This document shows, piece by piece, positions 25,711-39,088 of a stretch of DNA of 39,088 nucleotides. The notes under the pieces are model-generated. The model was not told where the DNA came from and did no database searches. It saw only the letters and a list, made by a program, of their open reading frames with translations. Each line of letters begins with the position of its first letter. The stretch's first letter is position 1. This DNA is from Halopseudomonas laoshanensis. Lineage in GTDB: Bacteria > Pseudomonadota > Gammaproteobacteria > Pseudomonadales > Pseudomonadaceae. The stretch is from contig NZ_QOVF01000012.1 in the NCBI RefSeq assembly GCF_008365385.1, positions 1 to 39,088 on the forward strand, written 5' to 3'. A program made the translations under genes and the position numbers.

Positions 25711-27122
25711 GCGAACCAGCCATGTAACCACAATGGCCCGCCCTGCCCCACAGGCCGATAGGCCCAGGCGCGTTGGCCATTATCGGTTTCCACCAGATAG
25801 TAGTCGCGACGCATATCACCCCCATCCCACCAACCGCTTTCGATACGCTCTGGACCCGCGAGAATCCGCAAACCGCTCAGCTGCGCCTGCGGCTCTTGCA
25901 GCAACCAACCGGGCCTGGCGATGGTGTGATCACTCAATAAACAAGGCGCACGTACTTCCGAGGTTCGCCAAGCCTGTTCGGGGCGGTGATCGGGGCGCAC
26001 TGAGAGGGCTGAAACAGCGTCATCGCCCAAGCGCGCGCGCAAGCGTTCACGTAGTTGCTCCCAAGGCAGGGTTTGCTGCGGGCGCTCCTCAAAGAGTTCA
26101 CGCTTCTGCGGTACAAAAGCCGGCAGATCCCTGGCCAGCAAGCGTAACGCTTGCACCGGCGCACGTACCTGCAGTTGCTCCAGCCGACCACGTGCCAGCT
26201 CAAACAACATCGCCGCATCGCGCTCCGCGCTGAGCAGGCCTACGGACACCAGGCTATCCTCACCCTCGCGATGCTCCAGATGCAGCACGAAGCGCTGCAC
26301 GCCACTGTCGCGGCCGGCCAGAAACGCCGCCAGATCCGCGGTCAGCCGCCGTAGTGGAAACAACAGCGCCTGGTGGGAGCCAACATCAAAATTCAGCTCG
26401 AAACGCACATCGAAGAAATCCGCTGGCGCATAGCATTCCAATGCCTGGGCCCGGAGGCCGAGCAGCGTATCCAGATGTTTGAGTACCTCTTCCGGAAAGC
26501 GTTTAGCCAAACCGGCACGCGGCAGTGCCAGTACCTGATGCAGGCGATGCAACCCCATACGGGTAAAGGCCCGCGTGGTCTCTGCGTCGAAGCCGGCACG
26601 GGTCACCGGCATCTGCTCAATCATCTGCCGCAGAGTCTCGACTTGCTGCACCGCCAAGCCGTCATGCGCGTTACTCAGAATACGTGCCGCCGCCGGGTTC
26701 GGCGCCAATACAATCCGATGGCGAAAACCCAATGCGGTCAATTCTTCGCGCAGCCGTGCTTCGAAGCGCTCCCAGGGTCCGAACAAGGCAAAACTCGATT
26801 CGACTTCCATCACCAGCGCCCGCGGGTAGTGCAGGCTGACATGCGAGCTGAATCGGTAAGCCCAGGCGGCAAGAAAAGCATGCCACCGCTCGATGTGCGC
26901 CGGATCGTATTCGCGCATGGCAAAATCCCGCGACAGCATTTGCGCGGCGGCCAGTGACTGACCCGGCCGCAGCCCCAGTTCCCGGGCAGCGGCATTGACC
27001 GTTTGCAGCACCCGGCGTTGTGGCGTGCCACTGATCAGCGCCAGCGGCGCCTGGGGATCGGCCACACCCCGCAGCACCGCGTCCAGTGCCAGTTGTGGCA
27101 AGAGTATGCAGGCCCAGAGCAT
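25707..27122 (-). CDS. imuB: ImuB, catalytically inactive Y-family polymerase homologue
   Basis: A 471-residue DinB-like protein that acts as the hub of the mutasome, linking DnaE2 to the beta clamp. Compared with DinB the catalytic acids are missing: the start [12 protein letters not shown] has no DxDxFYA, and the segment [11 protein letters not shown] (105-115) replaces SLDEAFLD, so it cannot polymerise. QTLPW (350-354) or QALLF (251-255) may be the clamp-binding motif. The C-terminus, [19 protein letters not shown] then WLHGWFA, is typical of the family. GAGG sits five bases before the ATG; imuA ends seven bases upstream. Confidence 0.93.
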   Translation of the reverse strand: MLWACILLPQLALDAVLRGVADPQAPLALISGTPQRRVLQTVNAAARELGLRPGQSLAAAQMLSRDFAMREYDPAHIERWHAFLAAWAYRFSSHVSLHYPRALVMEVESSFALFGPWERFEARLREELTALGFRHRIVLAPNPAAARILSNAHDGLAVQQVETLRQMIEQMPVTRAGFDAETTRAFTRMGLHRLHQVLALPRAGLAKRFPEEVLKHLDTLLGLRAQALECYAPADFFDVRFELNFDVGSHQALLFPLRRLTADLAAFLAGRDSGVQRFVLHLEHREGEDSLVSVGLLSAERDAAMLFELARGRLEQLQVRAPVQALRLLARDLPAFVPQKRELFEERPQQTLPWEQLRERLRARLGDDAVSALSVRPDHRPEQAWRTSEVRAPCLLSDHTIARPGWLLQEPQAQLSGLRILAGPERIESGWWDGGDMRRDYYLVETDNGQRAWAYRPVGQGGPLWLHGWFA

Positions 27123-27129
27123 GGCAGCC

Positions 27130-27747
27130 TCAATGCCGTAGGTTAAAGGGGATGGGATTGGCGGGAGCCAGCCCGCCGCGACACTTCAATACCCGCAACT
27201 GGTTCGGCTGGCTCTCAATGCTCAGGCGCAAAGCCGCTGGCGACGGGTTGAGCGCCTCATTGATCGGCCGATAAGCAAAACCCAAGGTTTGCCCGGTCTC
27301 CGCTGCGACCTGCAAACGCCGCAGAACTCGGTCATTGGCTCGTTGCGGCCAGCACAAAACTGCGCCGCAAGCTCCGGAGCGCAAGCATTGCTCCGCAGCC
27401 CAAAGAGCATCGCTGCCGCTGGCTTGAATGACTGACAAACAGGACAAACTGATACCCGCCGCCTGCCAGGCCGGGGCAAAAGGAATATGCGGCGGACCGA
27501 TCAGCACCACCCTTTCACCGGCTGCCGACAAGCGCTTGAGGGTTGGCCAGAGCAACTGCAGCTCGCCGGTGCCTTCGGCTTGGATGAGTATTTCACTCAG
27601 CGCTGCCTCGGGCCAGCCACCCGATGGCAAGGCCATGTCCAGTTCGGCAAATCCCGTCGATTGTCCAGCAGCAGGCACCGCAGCGGGCTGGCCGCGCCAG
27701 ATACGCCGCTCATCGAGCATAGTTGACAGTGACACCACCGAGCCCAT
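27130..27747 (-). CDS. imuA: ImuA (SulA/RecA-like mutasome protein)
   Basis: About 205 residues, first gene of the imuA-imuB-dnaE2 operon. It has a RecA-like shape: STGFAELDMALPSGGWPEAALSEI corresponds to the region before Walker A, but there is no GKT, so ATP binding by a standard P-loop is unlikely. GERVVLIGPPHIPFAP and GACGAVLCWPQRA match the family. I start at ATG 27747, with GGAG six bases upstream; a GTG at 27774 would add nine residues. Expression should follow DNA damage through the LexA box about 100 bases upstream. Confidence 0.9.
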   Translation of the reverse strand: MGSVVSLSTMLDERRIWRGQPAAVPAAGQSTGFAELDMALPSGGWPEAALSEILIQAEGTGELQLLWPTLKRLSAAGERVVLIGPPHIPFAPAWQAAGISLSCLSVIQASGSDALWAAEQCLRSGACGAVLCWPQRANDRVLRRLQVAAETGQTLGFAYRPINEALNPSPAALRLSIESQPNQLRVLKCRGGLAPANPIPFNLRH

Positions 27748-27846
27748 CACCGACTCCGGTCCAGACGGGTGCACCTGAAGACAACACCACGAGCAATGTG
27801 AGTAAAGTGCAGAGAAAACATTGGGAGAACCTGCATAGGTAAAATG

Positions 27847-27862
27847 CTGTATATACGTACAG
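27847..27862 (-). promoter_or_regulatory. LexA box of the imuA operon
   Basis: CTGTATATACGTACAG matches the consensus CTGT-N8-ACAG exactly, and the dyad extends to TGCTGTA / TACAGCA (27845-27864). It overlaps the -10 hexamer and the expected start site of the imuA promoter, so bound LexA would block transcription. Confidence 0.95.
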
Positions 27863-27889
27863 CATATTTACTCATGCACACAGGGTCAA
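27861..27889 (-). promoter_or_regulatory. SOS promoter of imuA-imuB-dnaE2
   Basis: On the minus strand TTGACC (27889-27884) and TATGCT (27866-27861) are separated by exactly 17 bases; the second hexamer runs into the LexA box. The leader would be about 105 bases. The remainder of the gap (27890-27981) shows no gene. Confidence 0.75.
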
Positions 27890-27981
27890 CCGGAATTGCT
27901 TGCAGCCACTGACGACACCTGAATCAAGTAGGAAAACGTAAATATTGGAAGGGGTAGAGTGTGTTTAAGACGAGAAAAGCG

Positions 27982-28668
27982 TCAGCGCAGCCGGGTGAGC
28001 CATTCCATATCTTCGGGCCGAGTAACCTTGATATTGTCCGCGCGCCCTTCGATCAGGCGGGGAGCAAAGCCGGCACGCTCCATGGCTGAAGCTTCATCGG
28101 TAATCAGCGCGCCACAGGCCAGCGCATCGGCCAGCGCCTGACGCAAGGCCCCGAGGCGGAACATCTGCGGTGTGTAGGCTTGCCAGAACAGGGAACGGTC
28201 CGGCGTAGCGGTCACCCGACCATCGGCATCCGCCTGCTTGAGCGTATCGCGTACCGGTACGGCCAGCAGACCCCCGACCGGGTCATCCTGCAGACTATCC
28301 AGCAGTTTATGCAGATCGGTAGCGGCAAGATGCGGGCGCGCGGCGTCATGTACCAGCACCCAATCACTATCCAGCGCGCCCAGCTCAGTGAGTTTGTGCA
28401 ACCCTGAGAGTACCGAATCAGCCCTCTCCCGCCCGCCGCCAGCCCGCTGGATGCGCTGATCTGAGGCACAGGCGAGGGCCGGCCACCAGGCATCATCGGC
28501 GGCAAGACAGACCACCAGCCCATTCAGACCGGGCTGGCCGAGAAAGCAATCAAGGGTGTGTTCAATCAGGGCGCGATCGCCCAGGGGGAGGTATTGCTTG
28601 GGTCGGTCCGCCTGCATGCGCGAGCCAACGCCCGCCGCAGGAATCACTACCCAGAAAGGCAGGCTCAT
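27982..28668 (-). CDS. ispD: 2-C-methyl-D-erythritol 4-phosphate cytidylyltransferase
   Basis: A 228-residue MEP-pathway enzyme that joins CTP to methylerythritol phosphate in isoprenoid synthesis. The CTP loop PAAGVGSRMQADRPKQYL is at the N-terminus, VHDAARP lies mid-protein, and AVPVRDTLK follows, all typical of IspD. The start ATG overlaps the ftsB stop as ATGA. ispF is not adjacent; past ispD lies the imuA promoter region. No terminator is visible after the stop. Confidence 0.96.
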   Translation of the reverse strand: MSLPFWVVIPAAGVGSRMQADRPKQYLPLGDRALIEHTLDCFLGQPGLNGLVVCLAADDAWWPALACASDQRIQRAGGGRERADSVLSGLHKLTELGALDSDWVLVHDAARPHLAATDLHKLLDSLQDDPVGGLLAVPVRDTLKQADADGRVTATPDRSLFWQAYTPQMFRLGALRQALADALACGALITDEASAMERAGFAPRLIEGRADNIKVTRPEDMEWLTRLR

Positions 28669-28937
28669 TCGTCGCTCAGCTGAAACAGGGTTTCGCCTTC
28701 CTTGACCATGCCCAGCTCATGCCGGGCACGCTCTTCAACGGTTTCCAGACCCTGCTTGAGCTCAATCACTTCAGCCGTGAGCACGCGATTGCGTTCCAGC
28801 AGCTGCTCGTTCTCACGAGCCTGCTCGTCAATCTGCTGCTTGAGCTGGGTGACATGGGCCAGACTGCCATCGCCTACCCACAGACGATATTGCAGCCCGC
28901 CCAGCAACAGCAGCGCGACCAACCAGAGCCATTTCAC
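28665..28937 (-). CDS. ftsB: Cell division protein FtsB
   Basis: A 90-residue bitopic membrane protein. A short N-terminal anchor (KWLWLVALLLLGGLQYRLW) is followed by a leucine-zipper coiled coil (about 30-72, LKQQIDEQARENEQLLERN) that pairs with FtsL and binds FtsQ in the divisome. Ends in ELGMVKEGETLFQL, typical of the family. It starts six bases after the eno stop, so eno, ftsB and ispD are probably cotranscribed. Confidence 0.95.
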   Translation of the reverse strand: MKWLWLVALLLLGGLQYRLWVGDGSLAHVTQLKQQIDEQARENEQLLERNRVLTAEVIELKQGLETVEERARHELGMVKEGETLFQLSDE

Positions 28938-28943
28938 CGGTGA

Positions 28944-30251
<1,308 letters not shown>

Positions 30252-30272
30252 CTAACAAAAAGAAAAGGGTAA

Positions 30273-34234
<3,962 letters not shown>

Positions 34235-35197
34235 CTACTTCAGACCGAAAGCCATCAGGCGATCGTAACGACGCTCGAGCAGCTCGTCAGCGGGGAGTTT
34301 TTCCAACTCCTCCAGTTCAACCAGCAGCTGGGCCTTGACCCGTGCGGCCATTTCTTCCGGCTTGCGGTGCGCGCCACCGAGTGGCTCGGCGATCAGGTTA
34401 TCAACCAGCTTGAGCTCCTTCAGCCGCTCGGCGGTAATGCCCATAGCTTCGGCGGCGTCGGCGGCCTTCTCGGATTTCTTCCACAGAATCGAGGCGCAGC
34501 CTTCCGGGGAAATAACCGAATAAGTGGAATACTGCAGCATCATCAGGCGGTCGCACACACCAATCGCCAGAGCCCCACCGGAACCACCCTCACCAATAAC
34601 GGTGGCAATGATCGGGGTTTTCAGGCGCGCCATGATCTGCAGATTCCAGGCGATAGCCTCACTCTGACCGCGCTCTTCCGCGTCGATACCCGGATAAGCA
34701 CCGGGCGTATCGATAAAGGTCAGCAGCGGCATATTGAAGCGTTCGGCCATCTGCATCAGACGGCAAGCCTTGCGGTAGCCTTCAGGCTTGGGCATACCGA
34801 AGTTGCGGCGAACCTTCTCCTTCACGTCACGGCCTTTCTGATGCCCAATAATCATTACCGGGCGGCCATCCAGACGTGCAATACCACCCACAATGGCGGC
34901 ATCATCGGCGAAATGCCGATCACCGTGCAGTTCTTCAAAATCAGTAAAAATCTGACTGATATAGTCCAGCGTGTAAGGCCGCTGTGGATGCCGGGCCATC
35001 TGCGCAATCTGCCAGCTGCTCAGATTGCCGAAGATGCTTTCGGTCAGCGACTTGCTCTTGTCCTGAAGACGGGCGATTTCGTCGGTGATATTCAGCGAAT
35101 TATCACTGCCGACCAATCGCAGCTCTTCGATCTTGGCCTGCAGATCAGCGATCGGCTGTTCAAACTCCAGGTATTTCTGGCTCTTGCTCATAAGCAT
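34235..35197 (-). CDS. accA: Acetyl-CoA carboxylase carboxyltransferase subunit alpha
   Basis: A 320-residue subunit that, with AccD, carries the carboxyl group from biotin to acetyl-CoA to make malonyl-CoA for fatty acid synthesis. [16 protein letters not shown] opens the protein; [35 protein letters not shown] and [13 protein letters not shown] are the carboxyltransferase core. The first ATG (35197) and a second two codons later (35191) are both possible. It lies 94 bases past dnaE. Confidence 0.96.
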   Translation of the reverse strand: MLMSKSQKYLEFEQPIADLQAKIEELRLVGSDNSLNITDEIARLQDKSKSLTESIFGNLSSWQIAQMARHPQRPYTLDYISQIFTDFEELHGDRHFADDAAIVGGIARLDGRPVMIIGHQKGRDVKEKVRRNFGMPKPEGYRKACRLMQMAERFNMPLLTFIDTPGAYPGIDAEERGQSEAIAWNLQIMARLKTPIIATVIGEGGSGGALAIGVCDRLMMLQYSTYSVISPEGCASILWKKSEKAADAAEAMGITAERLKELKLVDNLIAEPLGGAHRKPEEMAARVKAQLLVELEELEKLPADELLERRYDRLMAFGLK

Positions 35198-35291
35198 CCA
35201 TTATCCGCGTAGGCCCCGCAGCAGGGCGTCCGATTTTTCATTACCTTAAGGGATTGGCGCCTAACAGTCGAGCGCACCAAGCCCTTGCGCA

Positions 35292-38200
35292 TCATCTGTA
35301 GTGCAAAGAGACGCTGTCTTTGCCCAGGTGGTCACGTATCCCCTGCACCAGATCATCGGCCGGCTCGACCCTCCAACCTTCGCCCAGGCGCAATTGCACC
35401 GCTGCGTCCGGCCGCTGCAGATCCACCGTTACCGCGCATCCGCCGGGGAATTTGCGCAACAACCCGGCCAACTGGTCGAGACTTTGCGCGCCGTGGCGCT
35501 CGGTGTTCAGGCTGATACGCACGCTGTCGAGCAAGGTTGTGCGGGCGTCTTCCAGGCTCATTACCCGCTTGACGCGCATGCGCAGGCCGCCGGAAAAATC
35601 ATCCTGACTAACCTCCCCTTCCACCACCAACATGGCGTCTTTCTGCAACAACGCCTGTGATGACTGATAGGCCTCGGCATAAAGCGAGACCTCAATCCGT
35701 GCCGAACGGTCATCCAGCGTGACAAAGCCCATCTTGTCGCCACGCTTGGTCTTCATCACCCGCAGGTCAAAAACCAGTCCGGCAATCGTCTGGCTGTCGC
35801 GTGACGGCTTCAGATCAATAATGCGCTGGCGGGCAAAGCGGCGAATCTCTTTTTCATACTCGTCAATCGGGTGACCGGTCAGGTACAGCCCGAGCGTTTC
35901 TTTCTCGCCACGCAGGCGTTCCTTGAAGGTCCACTCACGGACCTTGCGATATTGCTCGTACACGTCGCGCACGGTGGAAGGGCCGAGTAGCTCGCCGAAT
36001 AGATCGGCATGGCCGCTGTCCGCGCTCTTGGCAGTCTGCTCGGCCGCCGCAATCGCTTCTTCCATCGCCGCCATCAATGACGCCCGGTTGCGGTCGACGT
36101 TCTTCAGATAGGCTTGCTGTTCGGTATCGAAAAACGGCCCGAGGTTATCCAGCGCGCCGGAACGGATCAGCGCTTCCATCACTCGCTTGTTGATCCGCTT
36201 GAGATCGACACGGGCACAGAAGTCAAACAGATCGAGAAACGGACCGCCTTGCAGACGCTTCTCAACAATGGTCTCCACCGGCCCTTCACCCACGCCCTTG
36301 ATCGCGCCCAGCCCGTATACCACAGCGCCCGCATCATCCACGGTGAATTTGTATTCCGAGACGTTCACATCCGGCGGGTTGAGGCGCAGCTTCATGCTGC
36401 GGCACTCTTCGATCAGCGTTACCACCTTGTCGGTATTGTGCATATCGGCCGACAACACCGCCGCCATAAAGGGCGCGGGATAATGCGCCTTGAGCCAGGC
36501 GGTCTGATAAGAGACCAGGCCGTAGGCTGCCGAGTGTGATTTGTTGAAACCGTAACCGGCGAACTTTTCTACCAGATCAAATATGTTGCCCGCCAGATCG
36601 GCGTTGATATTGTTCGTCTCGCAACCTTCAAGGAAAATTTGCCGCTGCTTGGCCATTTCCTCCGGCTTTTTCTTACCCATGGCCCGGCGCAGCATGTCGG
36701 CACCGCCGAGCGTATAACCGGCCATGACCTGGGCAATCTGCATCACCTGTTCCTGATACAGAATAATACCGTAGGTCGGCGCCAGTACCGGCTTCAGGCT
36801 GTCGAGCTGATAGTTCGGATGCGGATAGGAAAGGATCTCGCGGCCGTGCTTACGATTGATGAAATCGTCAACCATGCCCGATTGCAATGGCCCAGGACGG
36901 AACAGGGCTACAAGGGCGATCAGATCTTCCAGGCAGTCAGGCTTGAGCTTTTTGATCAGCTCTTTCATGCCGCGTGATTCGAGCTGGAATACCGCGGTGG
37001 TCTCGGCCTTCTGCAACATCTGGTAGGTGGGCAGATCATCCAGCGGGATAAAGTTGATATCCAGGGGCGCACCACCGGTCTTGGCCCGCACCCGGTTGAT
37101 GGTGTCCATGGCCCAGTCAATAATGGTCAGGGTCCGTAGACCGAGAAAGTCGAACTTGACCAGGCCCGCGGCCTCTACGTCATCCTTGTCGAACTGTGTC
37201 ACCAGACCGCCGCCGGCCTCGTCGCAATACAGCGGAGCAAAATCGGTCAGCTTGGTCGGCGCGATCACCACGCCACCGGCGTGCTTGCCGACGTTACGCG
37301 TAACGCCTTCAAGCTTGAGCGCCATGTCCCAGATTTCCTGGGCTTCTTCGTCATTGGCAAGAAAGTCACGCAGGATCTCTTCCTGCTCGAAGGCTTTGGC
37401 CAGCGTCATGCCGACTTCGAAGGGGATCATCTTCGATAGTTTGTCAGCCAAACCATAGGACTTGCCTTGCACCCGCGCCACGTCCCGCACCACGGCCTTG
37501 GCCGCCATGGTACCGAAGGTGATGATCTGCGATACCGCGTTGCGGCCGTAGGTGTCGGCTACATATTCGATGACCCGGTCTCGCCCTTCCATGCAGAAGT
37601 CGACGTCAAAGTCGGGCATGGATACCCGCTCCGGGTTCAGAAAGCGTTCGAACAGCAGATCGTATTGCAGCGGGTCCAGATCGGTAATCAGCAGCGAATA
37701 GGCGACCAGCGAGCCTGCCCCGGAGCCCCGGCCCGGGCCCACCGGTACACCGTTATTCTTGGCCCACTTGATAAAGTCCATCACGATCAGAAAGTAACCG
37801 GGAAACTCCATCTGGATAATGATATCCAGCTCGAAGTTAAGCCGGTCGATATACACCTGACGGCGTGCTTCGTAATTATCTGAATCGGGCGGCAGTACCA
37901 CTTTGAGACGTTCTTCCAGCCCTTCAAACGAGACCTTGCGGAAGAAGTCCGCTTCACTCATGCCGCCCGGCGTCGGAAAGGCCGGAAGGAAGTTCTTGCC
38001 CAGCTGCACGTCGATATTGCAGCGACGAGCAATTTCCACGCTGTTGGCCAATGCTTCCGGGATGTCGGAAAACAGCTCGGCCATTTCGGCCGGCGTTTTC
38101 AGATACTGTTCTTCGCTGTACTGGCGCACCCGACGCGGATCATCCAGCGCCCGGCCTTCACCAATACACACGCGCGTTTCGTGTGCTTCAAAATCTTCAC

Positions 38201-38816
38201 GCTTGAGAAAGCGCACATCATTGGTCGCCACCACCGGGCAATCCAGCTTGACCGCCAGGTCAACGGCGGCGTGCAAGTACTCTTCGTCGTTTGGGCGGCT
38301 GGTACGTTGCAACTCCAGATAGAAACGGCCGGGAAAGACCTGCATCCAGTACTGCAGCAGAGCATCGGCTTCTTGCGGATTGTTGGACAGCAGTGACTGA
38401 CCGATCTCTCCTTCCTTGGCGCCGGACAGCGCAATTACATCTTCACTGGATTCGGCCACCCATTCGCGGCGGATAGTCACCACGCCGTTACGCTGACCTT
38501 CGGTATAACCGCGGGAGATCAGTTCGGTCAGATTGCGGTAGCCGTTACGGTTCATGGCCAGCAGGCTGAGGCGAGTAAGCTGGTTGTCATCATTCGCGCC
38601 GACCAGCCAGACGTCGACACCGGAAATCGGCTTGATCCCGCCGCCCATGGCCGCCTTGTAAAACTTCACCAGGCTGCACATATTGTTCTGATCCGTCACC
38701 GCCACTGCCGGCATCCCTGCCTCGGCTACCATCTTGATCAGTGGCTTGATCTTGACGATACCGTCAACCAGAGAAAACTCGCTGTGTACACGCAAGTGAA
38801 CGAAAGAATGCGTCAT
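35292..38816 (-). CDS. dnaE: DNA polymerase III subunit alpha
   Basis: A 1174-residue replicative polymerase. It opens with the PHP domain ([18 protein letters not shown]); the palm has [18 protein letters not shown] (401-418) with catalytic Asp402 and Asp404; the HhH region [19 protein letters not shown] and the C-terminal OB domain are intact. GHADLFGEL corresponds to the internal clamp-binding motif. Length matches P. aeruginosa DnaE when ATG 38816 is used (AGGA five bases upstream); the frame to 38930 has no support. It heads the conserved dnaE-accA-tilS-pyrG-kdsA-eno-ftsB-ispD series. A TACAAT about 45 bases upstream may be a -10 element. Confidence 0.97.
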   Translation of the reverse strand: MTHSFVHLRVHSEFSLVDGIVKIKPLIKMVAEAGMPAVAVTDQNNMCSLVKFYKAAMGGGIKPISGVDVWLVGANDDNQLTRLSLLAMNRNGYRNLTELISRGYTEGQRNGVVTIRREWVAESSEDVIALSGAKEGEIGQSLLSNNPQEADALLQYWMQVFPGRFYLELQRTSRPNDEEYLHAAVDLAVKLDCPVVATNDVRFLKREDFEAHETRVCIGEGRALDDPRRVRQYSEEQYLKTPAEMAELFSDIPEALANSVEIARRCNIDVQLGKNFLPAFPTPGGMSEADFFRKVSFEGLEERLKVVLPPDSDNYEARRQVYIDRLNFELDIIIQMEFPGYFLIVMDFIKWAKNNGVPVGPGRGSGAGSLVAYSLLITDLDPLQYDLLFERFLNPERVSMPDFDVDFCMEGRDRVIEYVADTYGRNAVSQIITFGTMAAKAVVRDVARVQGKSYGLADKLSKMIPFEVGMTLAKAFEQEEILRDFLANDEEAQEIWDMALKLEGVTRNVGKHAGGVVIAPTKLTDFAPLYCDEAGGGLVTQFDKDDVEAAGLVKFDFLGLRTLTIIDWAMDTINRVRAKTGGAPLDINFIPLDDLPTYQMLQKAETTAVFQLESRGMKELIKKLKPDCLEDLIALVALFRPGPLQSGMVDDFINRKHGREILSYPHPNYQLDSLKPVLAPTYGIILYQEQVMQIAQVMAGYTLGGADMLRRAMGKKKPEEMAKQRQIFLEGCETNNINADLAGNIFDLVEKFAGYGFNKSHSAAYGLVSYQTAWLKAHYPAPFMAAVLSADMHNTDKVVTLIEECRSMKLRLNPPDVNVSEYKFTVDDAGAVVYGLGAIKGVGEGPVETIVEKRLQGGPFLDLFDFCARVDLKRINKRVMEALIRSGALDNLGPFFDTEQQAYLKNVDRNRASLMAAMEEAIAAAEQTAKSADSGHADLFGELLGPSTVRDVYEQYRKVREWTFKERLRGEKETLGLYLTGHPIDEYEKEIRRFARQRIIDLKPSRDSQTIAGLVFDLRVMKTKRGDKMGFVTLDDRSARIEVSLYAEAYQSSQALLQKDAMLVVEGEVSQDDFSGGLRMRVKRVMSLEDARTTLLDSVRISLNTERHGAQSLDQLAGLLRKFPGGCAVTVDLQRPDAAVQLRLGEGWRVEPADDLVQGIRDHLGKDSVSLHYR

Positions 38817-38991
38817 GGTGGTCCTGTTTCTGAAGGCAACAACTGAGGTGGGATTGTAACGGCGGGGGGAGTTGGGGGCTAGCTGGCTTTGTCTTCGATT
38901 CCTGCCTGCTATCAGTTCTTTTTGAGCCAATACACGAGCAGCGGCAGTCTAGCGGAGCACTGGGATGCGCGATCTCTGCGCCTGGCGTGCG

Positions 38992-39088
38992 TAAGGCGGC
39001 AGGGCACGCCGACCCGCCGTGAATACATCCCTGTAGGCTCATCACCGGCATCCATGCCGGAGACGGTCGGCTTACCCCTGCCGCCTTA
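38992..39088 (+). repeat. Palindromic repeat, copy C
   Basis: The outer stem pairs TAAGGCGGCAGGG (38992-39004) with CCCTGCCGCCTTA (39076-39088), with a further GCCGACC / GGTCGGC (39008-39014 with 39065-39071). Inside are CGCCGTGAA, then TACA-TCCC-TGTA (39024-39035), GGCTC, and a second hairpin CCGGCA-TCCA-TGCCGG (39045-39060). The window stops exactly at the end of the outer stem. It lies upstream of dnaE, about 175 bases from the ATG. Confidence 0.85.

Noticed and set aside
25710..25731. GTG at 25731 as the dnaE2 start
   Set aside because: ATG 25710 overlaps the imuB stop as ATGA, the usual coupled arrangement; GTG 25731 lacks a ribosome site.

Overview
The window looks like chromosomal DNA of a Pseudomonadaceae gammaproteobacterium, probably from the Halopseudomonas / P. 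pertucinogena side of the family. This rests on gene order (dnaE-accA-tilS-pyrG-kdsA-eno-ftsB-ispD), on protein sequences that read as Pseudomonas orthologues, and on moderate-to-high GC; no marker gene fixes the species. I see no phage, plasmid, insertion sequence, CRISPR array or rRNA gene.

Layout. 1-205: a palindromic repeat, an A/C-only tract and a terminator. 206-7805: a membrane LTA-synthase-like sulfatase; a tesB-HAD pair divergent from a histone-deacetylase-like gene and a flavoprotein; then an SDR and pdxH. 7877-9049: a class C beta-lactamase-like esterase. 9050-9377 is the only stretch over 300 bases without a confident gene; it holds a 20-codon ORF candidate and a second copy of the palindromic repeat. 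9378-16821: the dinG helicase, a DUF6231-like gene coupled to ychJ, an unknown acidic protein, a LEA-type lipoprotein, a DUF2489 membrane protein, an SDR, a zinc-ribbon protein and dinB. 16912-19326: a membrane diguanylate cyclase, an initiator tRNA with its own promoter and terminator, and an orphan periplasmic binding protein. 19498-22588: a three-gene valine catabolism operon with 4-base overlaps. 22600-27747: the imuA-imuB-dnaE2 mutagenesis operon on the minus strand behind a near-perfect LexA box. 27982-38816: the housekeeping block, all on the minus strand. The window ends in a third copy of the repeat.

How the parts relate. DNA metabolism is well represented: replicative polymerase (dnaE), translesion enzymes (dinB, imuB, dnaE2) and a damage-associated helicase (dinG). 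Only imuA-imuB-dnaE2 has a clear SOS operator here. The housekeeping block joins replication, fatty acid synthesis, tRNA modification, CTP synthesis, LPS precursor synthesis, glycolysis, division and isoprenoid synthesis. The valine genes supply the steps from isobutyryl-CoA towards methylmalonate semialdehyde, but mmsA is absent from the window.

The least explained feature is the repeat family. Three dispersed copies share a core that can fold into a small hairpin with a TCCC loop, followed by a second hairpin, all enclosed by a long outer stem. Outer and inner stem sequences differ completely between copies while pairing is kept, so structure rather than sequence seems to be maintained. The first and last bases of the window coincide with the outer-stem ends of two copies.
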